Below, one piece after another: positions 51,733 through 61,039 of a stretch of 64,000 nucleotides of DNA. Made by a program: the position numbers and the translations under genes. The stretch's first letter is position 1. The number at the start of each line of letters is the position of its first letter. The notes under the pieces are model-generated. The model was not told the origin of the DNA, made no database searches, and worked only from the letters and a program-made list of their open reading frames with translations. Origin of the DNA: Lewinellaceae bacterium (GTDB lineage: Bacteria; Bacteroidota; Bacteroidia; Chitinophagales; Saprospiraceae); the NCBI GenBank assembly GCA_020636255.1, contig JACJYE010000011.1, forward strand, positions 1 to 64,000. Reading direction: 5' to 3'.

Positions 51733-54108
51733 TTATTGTTGGTAGAAATAGACATTATCTACATAGATCGTGTTGGCGCCGGTGGGCTGGCCCACCAGGA
51801 TGTACTGCGCGATATTCGTTCGGGTGGTGAGCCCGGTGAAGTCACTCAGCGGGATATCATAACTAATCCAACCGCCCTGCATGGGCGCGTCATAATTGAT
51901 CTGGTGTTCGACATCGTCGCCGCCGCCGAAAGCGCCGTCGGCCCCAAAATCGACCAGCTTGATGCCGAAGAAGGTAAAATCAGCCGACCAGACATCGATG
52001 TGGAAATGCGTCATACCGGTAGCATCGATGGTGTTGGCAACCGTTTCGATGCCTACAAAATCGAGCATGGAATACTTCTTGGTGGGATTTCCATCCACGG
52101 TTACGTCCTCCAGGGTGGCAGCCGACCAATCAGTGCGCCAGGTATCTACCGGCACATTGGTATAGGCGTCGCTGAAGAGGGAGATCACATTGGCCGCCGC
52201 CTGGGTGGGAGTGGGCGCCGCCTGGGTGGGTTCGGTGGCTACTCCTCCTTCCGTATAGAAATAAATATTGTCCAGATAAATAGTGCCATTGCCGTCAAAT
52301 TTAAACTGGATGACATCCGCGAGGTTAACCGGAGCAAAAGCAGACAACGGAATATCCACACTTGCCCAGCCGGAGGTGGGCACGCTTAAGGCATAGGCTG
52401 TCTCTACGGGCCCGGAACTGATGAGGAATGCATTCAGTGCAGAGGAGTTGGCAGTCCAATAGTCAATGTGGAGGAAATCCATGCCGGTAACGTCCTGGGG
52501 GCTGGCCAGTTCAAGGCCTTGATAGTTCAGGCCCGAATAGAGCAGGGTGTTATTGCCATCAATATCCACTTCAGTAACCACAGTCGCCTGCCCCCAGTTG
52601 GGGTTAAGGTTTCTACCGACATCGGTATAGGCGTCGCTGAAAACGGAAATCACATCAGCTGCGCCTTGCGTCGGCGTTGGAGCGGCTACTGTTGGGCCCG
52701 AAGGGCCTGTGCCTCCATCATTGTAGAAATAGATATTATCAACGAAGATGCTGGAAATTGTCGCATCTGAAACAAATACGATCTGCGCTAAATTGGCTCG
52801 GCCGGACAGTCCTGGCAAGTCTGAAAAAGCAACATCAAGGCTATACCATTCGCCACCTGCCAACTCGGAATTGTCAAGCCTGATTTCGCCGGATGAGTCA
52901 TCGCCGGTACCAAACTGATTATCCGGGCCAACATCAGCGACCCTAATGGTTAAAAAGTCTCCAGGCGCTACATCTTCTCTGGGCTGAACGTCTACGTGAA
53001 GGTGCGTCATTGAAGACGCATTTATCGTCGGAGCATCCACTAAAAATTGGATTCCAACAAAATTCAAATCTGAGTAGGCAATAATATTATCCCCATTAAT
53101 ATTGATATCGTCCTGGCCAATGGTCGTTTGATATGGGGCCCAATAACCGTTATAATAATCCACTGGCTGATTGGTATAAACATCGGAAAAGATAGAAATC
53201 ACATTAGCGGGATCTTGAGTAGGTGTTGGAGCGGAAACGAAATCACCTATGACCGTAACTCTGGCTGAACCTTTTGCATCCACACCGCCTAATGTGGCCG
53301 TGATAACCGCCTGCCCCATGCCTACTGCTGTAATCACCCCTTGTTCATCAACGGTTGCTACAGCGGGATCAGAAGAAGTAAATTCGAAATAAGCCGGAGC
53401 GACATTAAGGGCCTGGTCCTGGCCATCTCCTAAATTAACGGTTTGGGTTAAATTGGTAATGGCCGTCTTTACCCCAATGAAAGATTGAATGGGAACCTCC
53501 GCTCCTTGCAGTATGGAAGGCCTTGATTGAGCAATGGTACCCGTTTTTTGAAACACTAATTCATCTATCCAGAAGGAATACCCCTCGCCATCTTCTGGCC
53601 CTTCAGCATACCAGAATAAACCGCTTTCCTGAGTCAATTTGGAAGGGTCGGGAATGGCAATGGTATATTGCTTCCAATAAGTGGTTAGTTCCAGATTAGA
53701 GAGAGAAACCTGATATTTATTTTCTCTGAAGTCTTGTCCAAAACCGATCTCATTAATGGTGCCTTTTTTGGTTGCTTTCGCCCAAAAAGTAAGCGCATCA
53801 AAACCAGAAAGGTCACGTCGGCCATAATCTGGGAAAATAGCCCCGGCATAAGCGCCGTCCGGATCCCCTACATTAGGCACATCAAATCGCATAGCAGAAG
53901 TGCCGGCGTACTTGGTTTCTTCATCTACAGAAAAGGCTGCAAAATAAGAATCTCCAAATGGCAGATACTCCAATCCGGCGCTGAATCCGTCAATGTAAAC
54001 TTCACCATTTTTGGGGAAAGTGGCTATTTCTGCATCTTCAGAAAGGTCTCTTGTACAATTGCTGATGAGCAATACAAATCCTAATAAGTATAAGATATTT
54101 GACTTCAT
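51733..54108 (-). CDS. Multidomain glycan-binding-type lipoprotein (CBM-like, Big2, three repeats)
   Basis: A 791-residue lipoprotein (lipobox LLISNC). In order: a CBM-like jelly-roll (about 25-200; 'VYIDGFSAGLEYLPFGDSYF', 'FWIDELVFQKTGTI'), a bacterial Ig-like Big2 domain (about 225-295; 'SSDPAVATVDEQGVITAVGMG'), then three repeats of about 150-180 residues each opening 'PTPTQ.PANVISIFSD.YT' and containing 'SIFVDNIYFYND'-type endings. No catalytic residues are evident. Position and build suggest a surface protein that holds beta-glucan, the part played by SGBP proteins in Sus-like loci. This role is inferred. Confidence 0.75.
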   Translation of the reverse strand: MKSNILYLLGFVLLISNCTRDLSEDAEIATFPKNGEVYIDGFSAGLEYLPFGDSYFAAFSVDEETKYAGTSAMRFDVPNVGDPDGAYAGAIFPDYGRRDLSGFDALTFWAKATKKGTINEIGFGQDFRENKYQVSLSNLELTTYWKQYTIAIPDPSKLTQESGLFWYAEGPEDGEGYSFWIDELVFQKTGTIAQSRPSILQGAEVPIQSFIGVKTAITNLTQTVNLGDGQDQALNVAPAYFEFTSSDPAVATVDEQGVITAVGMGQAVITATLGGVDAKGSARVTVIGDFVSAPTPTQDPANVISIFSDVYTNQPVDYYNGYWAPYQTTIGQDDININGDNIIAYSDLNFVGIQFLVDAPTINASSMTHLHVDVQPREDVAPGDFLTIRVADVGPDNQFGTGDDSSGEIRLDNSELAGGEWYSLDVAFSDLPGLSGRANLAQIVFVSDATISSIFVDNIYFYNDGGTGPSGPTVAAPTPTQGAADVISVFSDAYTDVGRNLNPNWGQATVVTEVDIDGNNTLLYSGLNYQGLELASPQDVTGMDFLHIDYWTANSSALNAFLISSGPVETAYALSVPTSGWASVDIPLSAFAPVNLADVIQFKFDGNGTIYLDNIYFYTEGGVATEPTQAAPTPTQAAANVISLFSDAYTNVPVDTWRTDWSAATLEDVTVDGNPTKKYSMLDFVGIETVANTIDATGMTHFHIDVWSADFTFFGIKLVDFGADGAFGGGDDVEHQINYDAPMQGGWISYDIPLSDFTGLTTRTNIAQYILVGQPTGANTIYVDNVYFYQQ

Positions 54109-54134
54109 GATCATGTTTTTTTCCACGGTGTTTT

Positions 54135-57100
54135 CTATTTACCTATGTTGATGTGTATATAAGTCCTTAATTCCCATTCCGTTCCATTATCAAAGCCTAC
54201 CGGGCTGAGGATGGGTTCAGTGGCAAACTCAGAAGCTGTTTGATTGGGAAGATAACGAGGTGAAAACTGATCTAAGGAACGCCATGTCCAGCGCACGCCC
54301 ATTTGGGTACTGGGTAATACAAACCAATCTGGTTTGCTCAGCGTAGTGGATAGATCAAACATTAACTGAACGGGGTAGGTAAGGTTGAAATCGCGATGAT
54401 AATCAAAGGGCCCCCAGTCATTGATCTTAAAGTGTGAAGTTAATTTCAATTTTTTATAGATGGCTCTTAGGCCCATCGCATAACGTTCGATCAATCTATC
54501 GTCGCTACCGTTTGACTGAGCTGTTCCGGCCAGGAAATTAGCAATGAGGCCAAAGTCAGGGTTTATTTTAGAGACCATTCTGACATTTGATTCCCATAGG
54601 TCCTGTGCAGGTGCAGACTGTGGAAAGGCAAAGGATGTCCGGTTGCTTAAGAAACCGATAGCTGCATCTTGAGTGGTAGGCAGATGGCGATAAACAAAAC
54701 CGGCGCTCATGGCAAATTTAGCATCTTCCGCACGGTCGTTGTCCCATTCATACATCCAGGTGCCGGGTGTAGGGTCATAGGTGATCAATAATTCTCCGGC
54801 AACAGTCTCTCTATTGCCTCCTCTTACTACAAATGGATCATCCTGAATATTTCTAAGCCGCCCCGGCGATGGAACATCATTGGGAATAGGGTCAACAAGC
54901 GGCTTTTGCCACAGGAAATTCGGTGCGATTTGGAAATTACCGACCAGGAAAGTAAATCCGGTTAAGAAATTATTTTGGTTTCCGCTTCCGCTATCCTTTA
55001 AACTCCATCCGGTAAAAGTACGGGTTGCATCTGCGCCCCCATTGGCGACAAGGCCCATTACGGCGCCCTGTGCATACCAATTGAATGCCCCTTTGGAAAA
55101 TTGGATCTTAGCTTTGCCCCCCCAGTTGTCTGAGGGATTTATTTGATCTTCGTAAACTTCATATTTTCCCGGTTCACCTTCTACGATCTGGAAGGTTCTG
55201 CCATTAAGAGGCGATCCGCCCCATATCCCTCCGAGTTCAACTTCCACAGGCCCCATTTTTCGTTCTACATGAATGGTAGCTCGCCGGGTTTTAGGAAGTG
55301 GGATTGCTATTGAAGTCACAAAGCCGGGGGCGTCGTCAATATCTTCGTGGTAGACGCCGGTTACTTTAAAATGATTGATTTTCCGGCCGTATTTTACCAG
55401 AAGCGCTGGGTTTGCGCCCCACCACAATTGGGGCCCAAAGGCAACATTCAGCCCTTTAAATGCCTTTTTTCCATCTAATTCTAGTCCTAATATTTCTCCA
55501 TTGTAAATATCCAGGTTAGGGCCGTAATTCGCTTCCGGGTATAAGCCAAAAAAGTCGCCTTCATAGCCCCAGTGATAATGGCCCGTTCTGTAGAATCCTC
55601 TTAAATCAAAATCCTTTGCCGTCCAGTTAAAGTCAGCATTATAAAGCCTTAAATTACCATCATTTCTATTAAGGCGATTGCGAACTATGTTTTCGTAAAA
55701 AATTTCATTGATCGGATTATCCGCTACATTGCCAACTAAATTGAAACTTGCACTGGCCCTCAGGTCAGGGGTAGGATTAGCTTCCACTCCAAAAAAGAAA
55801 GACTGCATGTGGTCGAAACCAAGTTGATCCGGATAGGTGGCTTCATCCGGGTCAGTTACCGGGTCAGCTTCTTTTGGAGTAGTGATTAAACTTCCGCCCG
55901 TGTTGTAGGTCTCAAATTCAGCTCTAAAGCTACTCAACCGGATCTTCTGCTTACTTTCCAAAGCGGCTTTGTCGCCTCGTGCTCTGAGTACCGCATCTAT
56001 GAGCTGGATATTGTCAAAATACGCATCGACAGAAGCGACGGACGTACCGGGTGCATATAGGTTCAGCTGATGCGCTTGTTTCAGAGCATAGTAGGCTGCT
56101 CTTGGATAAAGGGTATATAACCCTCTCTCATTAGTGGGCCCCTTTGCGCAGATCCCAAACCACTCTTCGTTCATATTATTTTCTCCCTGAACAAAATCTC
56201 TTAAGTAACCGCCGTTAGACCATGAAGCATTATTGTCATGTACATCTGCATTTTTTCTTTCATCAAATCCGAACTTCCACCATCCATCGCTGAACTGGAA
56301 AGTGAAACCACCAATGGAATTGCCTGCTTTCCCAACTCCGGCAGCGTTCTCATAGATCTCCTTCCAGTTGCCTACCAGATAATAAGCTTGCGACTCCTGG
56401 TCTTCGGCATTTTCCGTAGCATTAAATGCATCTGCCCCAAACTCCGTAAACATGACCGGCTTATTCAGTTTATCTTTTACCACTTGGAACATATCCCCAA
56501 ATGAAACGCCCCGGTAAGTATTCGTTCCATATATATCTACATCTTTACATTCTTCTGCTATGATATCGATAAATAATACATCTCCATTACAAATGGCTAC
56601 AGGGTGAGAGGGGTCAATGGCCTTCATTGCCTTGGCCGCATCATTCATCAACTTATACATGGGCCTTCCCCGGGATTCTCCAATGAACCTAATCCTGCCT
56701 TCATCATCCGGGAAATCTTCCGTTTCAGCTCCTTGCCAGAAAAGGCCGTAATTATTTTCATTACCCAGGAGATACAATAAAAGCCCTGGAGTATTTTTAT
56801 ATTCTTCTACGAGTTTTTTCGCTTCATCCATCAGTAGCTTTTGGGTTCTTGGCTCATCGTAAATGGTAACCGGAGTCCAAACACCATCTAAGGTGAGGCC
56901 ATATCTGCCAAAAGAATGGTTTAGCATGGTGTATATGCCATAATTCTCATAGATATATTGAATCCATCTGGCTGGAACACCTGTGTATTGCCTTATAACA
57001 TTTACATTCATGTTCTTCAGGAGAGACATTTCTGCGTCCAGCCCGGCCTTTATAATGTCGTCTGATTTATTCCAAAAATCAGCGTTTACGGTATTCGTTC

Positions 57101-57263
57101 CAATAGGGATATAATCCCAATTCATCCCATTGATCATGAAATCCTTGCCATTGACTACCAGCTTCATTCCATCATCATTTGTTACCACTGATACCTGGCC
57201 GGCCTGGGCAAACAGGGATGTTGTAAGCAAGAAGGGGATCAGTCTTAAGAAGATGTTTTTCAT
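54135..57263 (-). CDS. Clan GH-A glycosidase fused to outer-membrane-type beta-barrel
   Basis: A 1042-residue protein. After a signal peptide ('MKNIFLRLIPFLLTTSLFAQ'), residues about 25-405 form a GH2-C/GH5-like TIM barrel: 'MKLVVNGKDFMINGMNWDYIP', 'MNVNVIRQYTGVPARWI', acid/base candidate E169 in 'LLGNENNYG' and nucleophile candidate E274 in 'MFTEFGADAF'. From about residue 440 to the end the chain is amphipathic beta strands with aromatic girdles ('KQKIRLSSFRAEFETYNTGG', 'DLRGFYRTGHYHWGYEGDFF', 'WFVLPSTQMGVRWTWRS'), like a 16-20-strand outer-membrane barrel; it ends 'YIHINIGK' rather than Phe. It is the first gene of the beta-glucan operon. Activity and pore function are unproven. Confidence 0.75.
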   Translation of the reverse strand: MKNIFLRLIPFLLTTSLFAQAGQVSVVTNDDGMKLVVNGKDFMINGMNWDYIPIGTNTVNADFWNKSDDIIKAGLDAEMSLLKNMNVNVIRQYTGVPARWIQYIYENYGIYTMLNHSFGRYGLTLDGVWTPVTIYDEPRTQKLLMDEAKKLVEEYKNTPGLLLYLLGNENNYGLFWQGAETEDFPDDEGRIRFIGESRGRPMYKLMNDAAKAMKAIDPSHPVAICNGDVLFIDIIAEECKDVDIYGTNTYRGVSFGDMFQVVKDKLNKPVMFTEFGADAFNATENAEDQESQAYYLVGNWKEIYENAAGVGKAGNSIGGFTFQFSDGWWKFGFDERKNADVHDNNASWSNGGYLRDFVQGENNMNEEWFGICAKGPTNERGLYTLYPRAAYYALKQAHQLNLYAPGTSVASVDAYFDNIQLIDAVLRARGDKAALESKQKIRLSSFRAEFETYNTGGSLITTPKEADPVTDPDEATYPDQLGFDHMQSFFFGVEANPTPDLRASASFNLVGNVADNPINEIFYENIVRNRLNRNDGNLRLYNADFNWTAKDFDLRGFYRTGHYHWGYEGDFFGLYPEANYGPNLDIYNGEILGLELDGKKAFKGLNVAFGPQLWWGANPALLVKYGRKINHFKVTGVYHEDIDDAPGFVTSIAIPLPKTRRATIHVERKMGPVEVELGGIWGGSPLNGRTFQIVEGEPGKYEVYEDQINPSDNWGGKAKIQFSKGAFNWYAQGAVMGLVANGGADATRTFTGWSLKDSGSGNQNNFLTGFTFLVGNFQIAPNFLWQKPLVDPIPNDVPSPGRLRNIQDDPFVVRGGNRETVAGELLITYDPTPGTWMYEWDNDRAEDAKFAMSAGFVYRHLPTTQDAAIGFLSNRTSFAFPQSAPAQDLWESNVRMVSKINPDFGLIANFLAGTAQSNGSDDRLIERYAMGLRAIYKKLKLTSHFKINDWGPFDYHRDFNLTYPVQLMFDLSTTLSKPDWFVLPSTQMGVRWTWRSLDQFSPRYLPNQTASEFATEPILSPVGFDNGTEWELRTYIHINIGK

Positions 57264-57356
57264 TTTATCCGGGTTTATAGATTTGAAGTCTGTTTTTGAG
57301 TCCGCCTGTGAAGATCAAAGCGCATTTTTATCAAAATTTTATGTTCCTGTTTTAAC

Positions 57357-57439
57357 CAAAAATAGTACTATTTTAACCTAACTGGATAAAATAGCACTAC
57401 ATCAATTCTTTCGTCAGCTATTTTTTTGATTACATCAAA
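57357..57439 (-). promoter_or_regulatory. Promoter and candidate operator of the beta-glucan operon
   Basis: On the minus strand the box TATTTTTG (57364 to 57357) fits TAnnTTTG, about 95 bases before the start codon of the glycosidase-barrel gene. Directly upstream is the inverted repeat CTATTTTA-N11-TAAAATAG (57368-57394). Further upstream are ACTACATC (57396-57403) and ATTACATCAAA (57429-57439), 33 bp apart; both occur again in the other promoter at 62820-62902. Confidence 0.55.
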
Positions 57440-57524
57440 AGAAAGCCTGAATAAAAGTAATTACTTGATAATCAAGTATTTATTATATGAAATGATTTGC
57501 ACATACCCCGTTTTGGCCACAACA

Positions 57525-60500
57525 TTATACATCTTGGCCTCCAAACAAGCTCTTAGCAACCCCCACCTCGATCCTCGCCACTTCTCCCGTCCGCCCAAAG
57601 ATCCGGGCACTGTTGGCCGTTCCGATCTCGACTCCGTCAATGGCGTTGGCGCTGCCATCTGCCATTATCAGCCGGATGCGGGCCTTTTCCGATAAATGGT
57701 ACACCACCGGAACCTGGCAGTAGGTAAACCCTAATGACCCCTTGGGCAGCTCCAGGCTACTGGCCCGCCCCTGCAAGTCAAAGTATTGCAGTTTATCCGG
57801 AGTGCCCAGGAATTCCGATTCCCTCAGCAGCCGGGGCTGAAAGCGGATCTTCCCATCCTCGACTACCAGCCCAAGCTCACCAAAGCGGGCGAGCACATCC
57901 TCCTTCACCTGGCCGGTCATGCCCGGCTGTTGGGCGCCGGCATTACCCGGGGTGTGCGAGTAAGGGTCGCTGGGAAAAGCACCGTACGATTCCGGTGATT
58001 TGTTGAAGCCGATGCCGGCACGGATGTCGTAATACTGAGCGATCAATTGCTGAATGATAGCCGTATCGGCCTGTTGCCGGATGGCCCAATAGCAGTTCTC
58101 CTGGGCCGCCAGCAGCAGCTTGGACACCATGTGCCAGTAGATACAGCCCAGGCCCTCGTATCCGAAGAAGGTGCCGGAACGGCCGGTGAATGCTTTGTGG
58201 TTGAAGATCTGTTCGAAGAGATCGAGGATGAGCTCTCCTTCTTTTTCTACTAATTCCGCATAACCTACCAGCTTTAGTTGTTCCAGGGCAGCCCTTACGT
58301 TATTGGCATTATTGAAATCTCCGTTGAAGTGGTACGCTCCGAGGGTATCCTGCATGACCAGCCGTTGATCGCCATCGGCCACCAGCCGCCGAAGTAGCTG
58401 GGAGCGCTCCACGTCCGAAGAAGGGATGTTGTTCTTGTCTTCAAAACGTGGCAGTTGCCGGTCCGGATAGAGCAGATAAGTGTGTTGATCCTCCCGGTAT
58501 ATGCTGCTGTGGCGCAGGGCTTCCAGGACTTCCGAGGCTTCTTTGGGAGAGAGGCAACCAGCGCTCAGTACCGCCACCTGCCCTTCCAGCATTTCGTACA
58601 GATAACTGATCGAAACGGCTTTGTCGTTCTCCACCGTCATCAGGTTATAGGCATGGTACAGGCCGTCGCTCCGTTTGTTGGCGCGGATGGAATGATCCAC
58701 GTACTGTAGTGATATTTCGAAGAAGCCCAGCAGTTGATCTGTGCTTACCTGTTTTTTCTTACCGGAAAGCCCGGACTGGTAGGCCTGGGCCCGGTATCGG
58801 CTGCCGGCTTGCCCCAGGCCGTCGAGTACGCTTTTCCGATCCCGGTTGGAGATAGGGCCTTTTAGCAGGGCGCGGTGTTTTTCGAGGGTGCTGCCGATGC
58901 TGGCCAGCAGCGTTTCCACCTCTTCCAATAGTGATACCTGAGCGATGCCAGCCTCCCGGTAAAGCCCGATGGCGAAAGCCAGGAAGCGCCGGAGGTAACA
59001 GAGGGTTACCATGGATACCCCGTTGCCCACCAGAGCGTTGTTCGCATCGTTCCATTCCGGGCGTTGGGTATTGAGCCAGATGCCGCCTTCCGGAATGAAG
59101 TTCGACATTTTAGCCAGTACCATGACGAGCAGTTTTTCCGTCAGGTTGGCGAGGTAGGGCTCGCCATCGGCGCCACAGATAAGCTTGCCGTCGGCTCCCG
59201 CCTGTTTCACCCGCGCTTCGATCTCGGTTTCCAGTTCTTCATCGAACAGGACAGTATCATAGGGGTTTTTTAGTAAGTCTTCATACTCTTTGATGCGGTA
59301 AGGTACATTAGCGTAGGCAAAGAGGTTCTTCGTCAGTAGCTGTTCCAGCTTTCCCGGGTGATATTTGTGTGATAATTCCAGCAGCTTCAGCAGGTAGATC
59401 ACCTGGTGGTCGCCCCAGTAGCCGATGTAGGACCAGGGGTCGTCCGGTTCGATCACTTCCCAGTCGATGCCGTCGCGGGTGATGCGGTAGGGGTTGTAGC
59501 CATCGGGGGTGGAGGCGTTGACGAATTTGGCGATCATGCTTTCGATAAAGGCCGGAAAAGAGAGGGCCAAGGCTTCCCAGTTCTGGAAAACATCGCGCCA
59601 GTTGCCCTGGTAGTAGAGCTTCTGGCTACCGTCTTCCTCTTTGATATCAATAGAGAAACGGTTCCAGGGGCGGCTGGGGTCGCCGTGTCGGCGGCTGAAG
59701 GTAAGCGGCAGGTATTCATAACAGAGCCTTTCCAACTGAGGATTGCCGCTTTCGGCAGCCCAGGCCAGGAGTGCGGCATAGGGGAGGCGTTCGGGCAGGG
59801 CATGCAGGGCATTGTGCTGTTGCTCGAATACCCGGCGGTTGGCGTTTTTCAAGTGTTTGACAAAATCACTTTTAGCCACCTGCCCGTTATCGACGAAAAT
59901 GCCGCCCCGCATGACGTTGAAGAGCACATTGGAAAAATGCCTGTAGGCTGCCGGCAGTTCTGCCGTCCGTTGCAGGCCGTCGGCGCTGCCTACAGTTCGG
60001 GCCAGGTTTTCCGTGCCAAGGGCAATATCCGTTTCCAGCTGGCTTTCGATATCTGTGCCGGAGCTCAACAGTTCCCGCAGGGCCGCTACGCCCTCTGGCC
60101 CCTGGTTGAGTTCGGCTACCAGATACCAATGCTTTAAGGCTTTGGGGGCCAACTCAAAACGGCTGTTCATGAAGTAGGCGCCCCGCTCTGCCCGCACATC
60201 CTCCTCCTGTGTGATGGCCCGGCCTTTGCGGAAATTGTCCAGTTGAAGGGAACACAGTAGTCGTTGTGCGCCGGGTAGGCCGTGGCCCCAGACAGTAGTG
60301 GCCATCAGCGCCTCGCTCGGCTCCGCCCGGTCGACGATGATGGCGCTGAGCAGGAACAGGCCCAGGCCCGTATCCGGGAGGAGTTCGTTTTTCTTGTAGG
60401 CATCCACCAGGGTGCTGCGTTCGTTTTGCATGCCGGAGTTCACGCCATAGGGCAGAATGTTCTGAATGCCATCCACTATGTCCACCACTACCGGATCCTT

Positions 60501-61007
60501 ACCTGTATTTTCCAGCCTGGCTTTGCGTACGAAGCCGAACTGTTCGCTATTGTACCAGCCGTAGCGGAATGCCAGCCCCAGGCTCTCATTGATTTCCTCG
60601 AAGATCAGCTTATTGCCTTCGACGTTTTTGTAAAGCTTGCGCTGCAGCGCATAAACATAGGCATAGCGCTCAGAAAAGGGCTCCCAGAGGTAGGTTTTCC
60701 CGCCCTTTTCCACCCGAACGATGGTTTTGCTGCCCGTGATCTCGCTGGAGTCGTGTATCTTGTCGTCGGTATAATAGGGGAAAAGCGCCGATTCCGGGTT
60801 GCGCCGCCCGGCGGTCAGCGCCCCGTTGCTGGAGATAAACATCCAGTGGTCGGAATCGCTGACGATGCTCATGAAAAAGGGGCGCATCTGATCGTAGTTG
60901 ACGATCCGGTAGAAGGGTTCGCCGTCCAGTTCAATATACTGTCCGCTGATGGGCTTATCCTCGGTTTCAAGGGTAGTTTGGTGGAGGTGGATGGTAGAAG
61001 TGGACAT
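57525..61007 (-). CDS. Large GH94/GH149/GH161-like beta-glucan phosphorylase
   Basis: An 1160-residue clan GH-Q phosphorylase. It has an N-terminal beta-sandwich (about 1-330; 'YFMNSRFELAPKALKHWYLV'), an (alpha/alpha)6 barrel with 'YYQGNWRDVFQNWEALALSFP' and 'DDPWSYIGYWGDHQVIYLLKLL', and the catalytic Asp D654 in 'RPEWNDANNAL'. GH94 enzymes are about 800 residues; this length fits GH149 or GH161, which split beta-1,3-glucan oligosaccharides with phosphate. No signal peptide, so cytoplasmic. Product would be glucose 1-phosphate. The last residues (KSLFGGQ) are encoded by a copy of the dispersed 18-mer. Confidence 0.85.
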   Translation of the reverse strand: MSTSTIHLHQTTLETEDKPISGQYIELDGEPFYRIVNYDQMRPFFMSIVSDSDHWMFISSNGALTAGRRNPESALFPYYTDDKIHDSSEITGSKTIVRVEKGGKTYLWEPFSERYAYVYALQRKLYKNVEGNKLIFEEINESLGLAFRYGWYNSEQFGFVRKARLENTGKDPVVVDIVDGIQNILPYGVNSGMQNERSTLVDAYKKNELLPDTGLGLFLLSAIIVDRAEPSEALMATTVWGHGLPGAQRLLCSLQLDNFRKGRAITQEEDVRAERGAYFMNSRFELAPKALKHWYLVAELNQGPEGVAALRELLSSGTDIESQLETDIALGTENLARTVGSADGLQRTAELPAAYRHFSNVLFNVMRGGIFVDNGQVAKSDFVKHLKNANRRVFEQQHNALHALPERLPYAALLAWAAESGNPQLERLCYEYLPLTFSRRHGDPSRPWNRFSIDIKEEDGSQKLYYQGNWRDVFQNWEALALSFPAFIESMIAKFVNASTPDGYNPYRITRDGIDWEVIEPDDPWSYIGYWGDHQVIYLLKLLELSHKYHPGKLEQLLTKNLFAYANVPYRIKEYEDLLKNPYDTVLFDEELETEIEARVKQAGADGKLICGADGEPYLANLTEKLLVMVLAKMSNFIPEGGIWLNTQRPEWNDANNALVGNGVSMVTLCYLRRFLAFAIGLYREAGIAQVSLLEEVETLLASIGSTLEKHRALLKGPISNRDRKSVLDGLGQAGSRYRAQAYQSGLSGKKKQVSTDQLLGFFEISLQYVDHSIRANKRSDGLYHAYNLMTVENDKAVSISYLYEMLEGQVAVLSAGCLSPKEASEVLEALRHSSIYREDQHTYLLYPDRQLPRFEDKNNIPSSDVERSQLLRRLVADGDQRLVMQDTLGAYHFNGDFNNANNVRAALEQLKLVGYAELVEKEGELILDLFEQIFNHKAFTGRSGTFFGYEGLGCIYWHMVSKLLLAAQENCYWAIRQQADTAIIQQLIAQYYDIRAGIGFNKSPESYGAFPSDPYSHTPGNAGAQQPGMTGQVKEDVLARFGELGLVVEDGKIRFQPRLLRESEFLGTPDKLQYFDLQGRASSLELPKGSLGFTYCQVPVVYHLSEKARIRLIMADGSANAIDGVEIGTANSARIFGRTGEVARIEVGVAKSLFGGQDV
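57536..57553 (-). repeat. Dispersed 18-mer repeat inside the phosphorylase 3' end
   Basis: An exact copy in minus orientation, so it is read in sense within the gene, giving AAG-AGC-TTG-TTT-GGA-GGC near the stop codon. A remnant (AACAAGCTCT, 61020-61029) lies just upstream of the same gene's start. Confidence 0.85.
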
Positions 61008-61019
61008 GACAATGTTTTG

Positions 61020-61029
61020 AACAAGCTCT
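61020..61029 (-). repeat. Remnant of the dispersed repeat upstream of the phosphorylase gene
   Basis: Ten bases (AACAAGCTCT) of the 18-mer complement in the 32-base gap between the repeat-domain protein gene and the phosphorylase gene. Confidence 0.4.
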
Positions 61030-61039
61030 TAAGCGTGTT

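Noticed and set aside
57426..57695. 89-codon plus-strand frame downstream of the glycosidase-barrel promoter
   Set aside because: It overlaps the promoter region and the 3' end of the phosphorylase gene in antisense and has no protein-like sequence.
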